From assembly GCA_003235465.1 (NCBI GenBank), contig QJWD01000135.1:1-7550 (forward strand): a stretch of DNA of 7,550 nucleotides, read 5' to 3'. The position numbers and the translations under genes are program-made. Below are positions 5,337-7,550 of the stretch, piece by piece. Numbering within the stretch: the first letter of the stretch is position 1; each line of letters starts with the position of its first letter. The stretch is from Nitrospirota bacterium. Lineage in GTDB: Bacteria > Nitrospinota > Nitrospinia > Nitrospinales > VA-1. A model generated the notes under the pieces. It was not told the DNA's origin, searched no databases, and worked only from the letters and a program-made list of their open reading frames with translations.

Positions 5337-7028
5337 ATGAATCCCCTGACCCTTTTTCAACTCGCCCTCCTCGCCTGCGCCCTCGTTCTCCCCGGCGAAC
5401 TTAGCGCCCAGAGCGCGGCGGACAACCCGCTGGGCACCAACAAGCGCGACGAGGCGGCCGAGGCCCTGTCGCTCGGCATTCCCAAACCCTGGTACGCCGA
5501 CGAAAACCCCGAACAGAAAATTTTCCTGAAAGGTTTTTACCTCGACCGTTACGAGGTCACCCGCAAGCGCTACAAAACCTACGTCGACGACGTCGGCGCC
5601 ATCGCGCCGGAAGGCTGGCGGGATTCGGCCTACCCCGAAGGCACGGGAGATCTGCCCGTGGTCGGCGTCACCTGGTTCGACGCCGCCAACTTTTGCCAAT
5701 GGGACGGGAAAGCCCTGACCACCGAGAAACAGTGGGAGCGCGCCGCGCGCGGCACCGAGGGCCGCGAATACCCCTGGGGCAATGACTTCATCGAGGGCGC
5801 GGCCAACCTGTCGATGCGCGCCGGCAGCAAGAACAGCGCGGGCGCGGTGGGCTCGCACCCCCAAGGCGCGACACCCGAAGGCGTGCACGACCTGGTCGGC
5901 AACGTCTGGGAATGGGTGGAAGACGATTACGCCGCCTACAAGGGCAGCATCCACCAGAGCGCGGACTTCGGCGCGGGCTTCAAGGTGCTGCGCGGCAATT
6001 CTGCGCGCGACATCGGCCACTTCCCCGGCGCGTCCTACGCCGCCGCCATGAAGCAGTTCGCGCGCGCCGGCTACCGCCAGTTCCTGCACCCGGACGAGGT
6101 GGCCCCGGACGTCGGCTTCCGCTGCGCGAGCGCCGAAAAACCCGCCAACATGAAGGCGGCGTTCAGCCTGGCCGCGCCCAAGGCCGGCGCCCCGCCCGCG
6201 AAGGCACCGAAGAGCGCGCCCGATTTTGGCGGCAGGGACAACCCGTTCGCCGCGAAACCCAACCTGCCGCAATCCGGCATGGTGGTGCTCATTTTGTTGT
6301 CCTTCGTGGCCGGAGTGTTCAGCTTCCTTTCGCCCTGCACGCTGCCCATCCTGCCGGCGTACTTCGCCATCACCGCGCAGACCGACCGCGCGCGCATTGG
6401 CCTCATGTCCCTCGCCTTCTTCATCGGCCTTGCGACCCTGTTCGTGATGATGGGCGCGTCCGCAAGCTTCATCGGCCGCGTGCTGCGCGACTACCTGTTC
6501 TCGCTGACCACGGCGGCGGGCATTTTGGTGGCGCTGTTCGGGGTGATGACGGTGTTCGGCAAGGGGTTTTCCGGGGCGACGTTTCAGGGCCGGCCGGCGT
6601 CGAGCTTTTTCGGGTTTTTCCTGTTCGGCGCCACCTTCGCCCTGGGCTGGACGCCCTGCGTCGGGCCGATCCTCTCCGGCATCCTGCTTCTCGCCGCGTC
6701 GGACAGAACCGTCACCCAGGGCATGGCGCTCCTGTTCTTCTACGCCATCGGCCTTGGGCTTCCGCTCATGCTGATCTCCACCTTCTGCGGCCACCTGCCG
6801 AAAGACGGCCTGTTCTGGCGGGTGCTTCGCGGCAAGGGCTGGACGGTCCGCCTTTTCGGCCGCGAGGTTCTCCTCCACACCACCAACCTGGCGAGCGGCA
6901 TTTTGCTCATCCTGCTCGGCATCGCGCTGGCCATGGGCATGCTGACCTACATCAACAGCCTCATCCCCATCGAACTGCAAATCTGGTTCAGCGAGTTCGA
7001 GGAAAAATTCCTGCACCTGTTCATGTGA
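5337..7028 (+). CDS. FGE-like (SUMF1) domain fused to CcdA membrane electron transporter
   Basis: This 563-residue protein starts with a signal-like hydrophobic stretch (about 4-24). Residues about 60-265 form a formylglycine-generating-enzyme/sulfatase-modifying-factor fold: FYLDRYEVTRKRY (67-79), VTWFDAANFCQWDGKALTTE (111-130), QWERAARG, EYPWGN, DLVGNVWEWVEDD (185-197), LRGNSARD and VGFRC (259-263). An Ala/Pro/Lys-rich linker (264-312) leads to a CcdA/DsbD-type membrane domain (315-543) with about six helices. Its two redox cysteines are present: FLSPCTLPILPAY with Cys334 and GWTPCVGPIL with Cys441. CcdA-type domains carry electrons from cytoplasmic thioredoxin to exported thiol proteins. 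The SUMF1 domain would lie outside the membrane, but the region following LRGNSARD has no cysteine where true FGE enzymes have their catalytic pair, so it is probably a binding module. One frame runs uninterrupted across both domains. The ATG at 5337 lacks a clear ribosome site. It follows the TlpA gene by 47 bases. Confidence 0.93.
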   Translation: MNPLTLFQLALLACALVLPGELSAQSAADNPLGTNKRDEAAEALSLGIPKPWYADENPEQKIFLKGFYLDRYEVTRKRYKTYVDDVGAIAPEGWRDSAYPEGTGDLPVVGVTWFDAANFCQWDGKALTTEKQWERAARGTEGREYPWGNDFIEGAANLSMRAGSKNSAGAVGSHPQGATPEGVHDLVGNVWEWVEDDYAAYKGSIHQSADFGAGFKVLRGNSARDIGHFPGASYAAAMKQFARAGYRQFLHPDEVAPDVGFRCASAEKPANMKAAFSLAAPKAGAPPAKAPKSAPDFGGRDNPFAAKPNLPQSGMVVLILLSFVAGVFSFLSPCTLPILPAYFAITAQTDRARIGLMSLAFFIGLATLFVMMGASASFIGRVLRDYLFSLTTAAGILVALFGVMTVFGKGFSGATFQGRPASSFFGFFLFGATFALGWTPCVGPILSGILLLAASDRTVTQGMALLFFYAIGLGLPLMLISTFCGHLPKDGLFWRVLRGKGWTVRLFGREVLLHTTNLASGILLILLGIALAMGMLTYINSLIPIELQIWFSEFEEKFLHLFM

Positions 7029-7047
7029 TCCGCAGGCGGACGCCGCT

Positions 7048-7550
7048 CTAGCGTTTCCAGAAGCGCGGGTTGAAGCACACCAAGATGGCGAAGAACTCCA
7101 GCCGCCCGGCGATCATGCCGAACGCCAGGCAGAGCTTGGCGAAATCACCCAATCCAGAGAAGTTGCCGAGCGGGCCGATGTTCTCTCCAAGGCCGGGGCC
7201 GACGTTGGAGACGGCGGTCGCCGCGCCGCTCAGCGAGGTGACGAAGTCCAGCCCCTGCAGCGACAGCACCAGCGCCAGCAGGCAAACGAAGAGGAGGTAA
7301 AACGGGACGAACGTGACGATGAACAGCGCCTCCTCCTCGGCGATCACATGATTGTTGATCTTGATCTTGGCGACAAGCGAAGGCGAGATCAGGACGTTGA
7401 CTCGGTTCTTGATCAGCTTCCAGATCAGAATGAAACGAAACATCTTAATGCCGCCGGTGGTGGAACCGGAGCAGCCGCCGACGAACAGGAGAAAGAAAAA
7501 CATCTCGAATACAAGCGGCCCGCCCAGGCTGTAATCCCCCATCGTGTAAC
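7048..7550 (-). CDS. trkH: TrkH-family K+/cation transporter, C-terminal part
   Basis: The reading frame is open to the right window edge, so only the last 167 or so residues are seen. It begins in the helix after the third pore loop (GDYSL..., then FVGGCSGSTTGGIK, a conserved TrkH/KtrB/NtpJ motif). A cytoplasmic basic stretch follows, then the paired helices of the fourth pore repeat with the selectivity-loop signature SNVGPGLG. The protein ends with the typical GRLEFFAILVCFNPRFWKR. Family members form the membrane channel subunit of Trk or Ktr potassium uptake systems and need a cytoplasmic TrkA/KtrA gating partner, not in this window. An ATG at 7540-7542 is internal: the frame continues upstream with Tyr-Thr and the protein would lack most pore repeats. 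The stop lies 19 bases from the convergent fusion gene. Confidence 0.94.
   Translation of the reverse strand, partial: YTMGDYSLGGPLVFEMFFFLLFVGGCSGSTTGGIKMFRFILIWKLIKNRVNVLISPSLVAKIKINNHVIAEEEALFIVTFVPFYLLFVCLLALVLSLQGLDFVTSLSGAATAVSNVGPGLGENIGPLGNFSGLGDFAKLCLAFGMIAGRLEFFAILVCFNPRFWKR

Noticed and set aside
5151..7016. Minus-strand open frame of 621 residues opposite the TlpA and CcdA fusion genes
   Set aside because: The composition is low-complexity Arg/Ala/Gly/Gln/Glu without domain motifs. The plus strand carries clear SUMF1 and CcdA signatures across the same bases.
5912..7051. Plus-strand alternative frame of 379 residues inside the fusion gene
   Set aside because: It overlaps the real frame entirely and is dominated by Arg, Pro and His; it is a G+C artefact.

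Overview
This is a gene-dense, high-G+C bacterial window. Gene content (MreB, exported TlpA and CcdA-type thiol redox proteins, a TrkH-type transporter) points to a rod-forming bacterium with a cell envelope where periplasmic or extracytoplasmic thiol chemistry matters. A Nitrospinota- or Deltaproteobacteria-like lineage would fit, but this is an impression from gene content and protein flavour; nothing in the window fixes the taxon.

Left part (1-2816): a tRNA-Val(UAC) gene on the minus strand has a near-perfect sigma70-type promoter. Facing away from it is a plus-strand promoter for a two-gene unit. The first gene encodes a double-GAF protein ending in a GGDEF-like domain whose catalytic signature is destroyed. 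The second, overlapping it by one base, is mreB. No mreC or mreD follows.

Middle part (2817-3739): a probable promoter precedes a 111-residue cysteine-rich putative zinc protein, which overlaps by 7 nt a 97-residue plant-type [2Fe-2S] ferredoxin. A 242-bp gap follows with no convincing gene; a TTGACA box lies at its right end, directly before the next gene.

Right part (3740-7028): five plus-strand genes form a likely operon: a JAMM/MPN+ metalloprotease-like protein, an Alvin/YfhL-type 2[4Fe-4S] ferredoxin, a NifU C-terminal (NFU) domain protein, an exported TlpA-like thioredoxin, and a 563-residue protein that fuses an exported formylglycine-generating-enzyme-like (SUMF1) domain to a CcdA membrane electron carrier. 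The first three suggest Fe-S cluster or sulfur handling in the cytoplasm. The last two look like a transmembrane reductant pathway, with CcdA passing electrons to TlpA or to the attached SUMF1 domain. The SUMF1 domain lacks the expected catalytic cysteine pair, so it is probably not a sulfatase-activating enzyme.

The window ends inside a minus-strand TrkH-family cation transporter gene that converges on the fusion gene with only 19 nt between stop codons.

The most novel-looking item is the SUMF1-CcdA fusion next to TlpA, which resembles a rearranged DsbD with a different periplasmic module. Second is the coupling of a degenerate GAF/GGDEF sensor to MreB.
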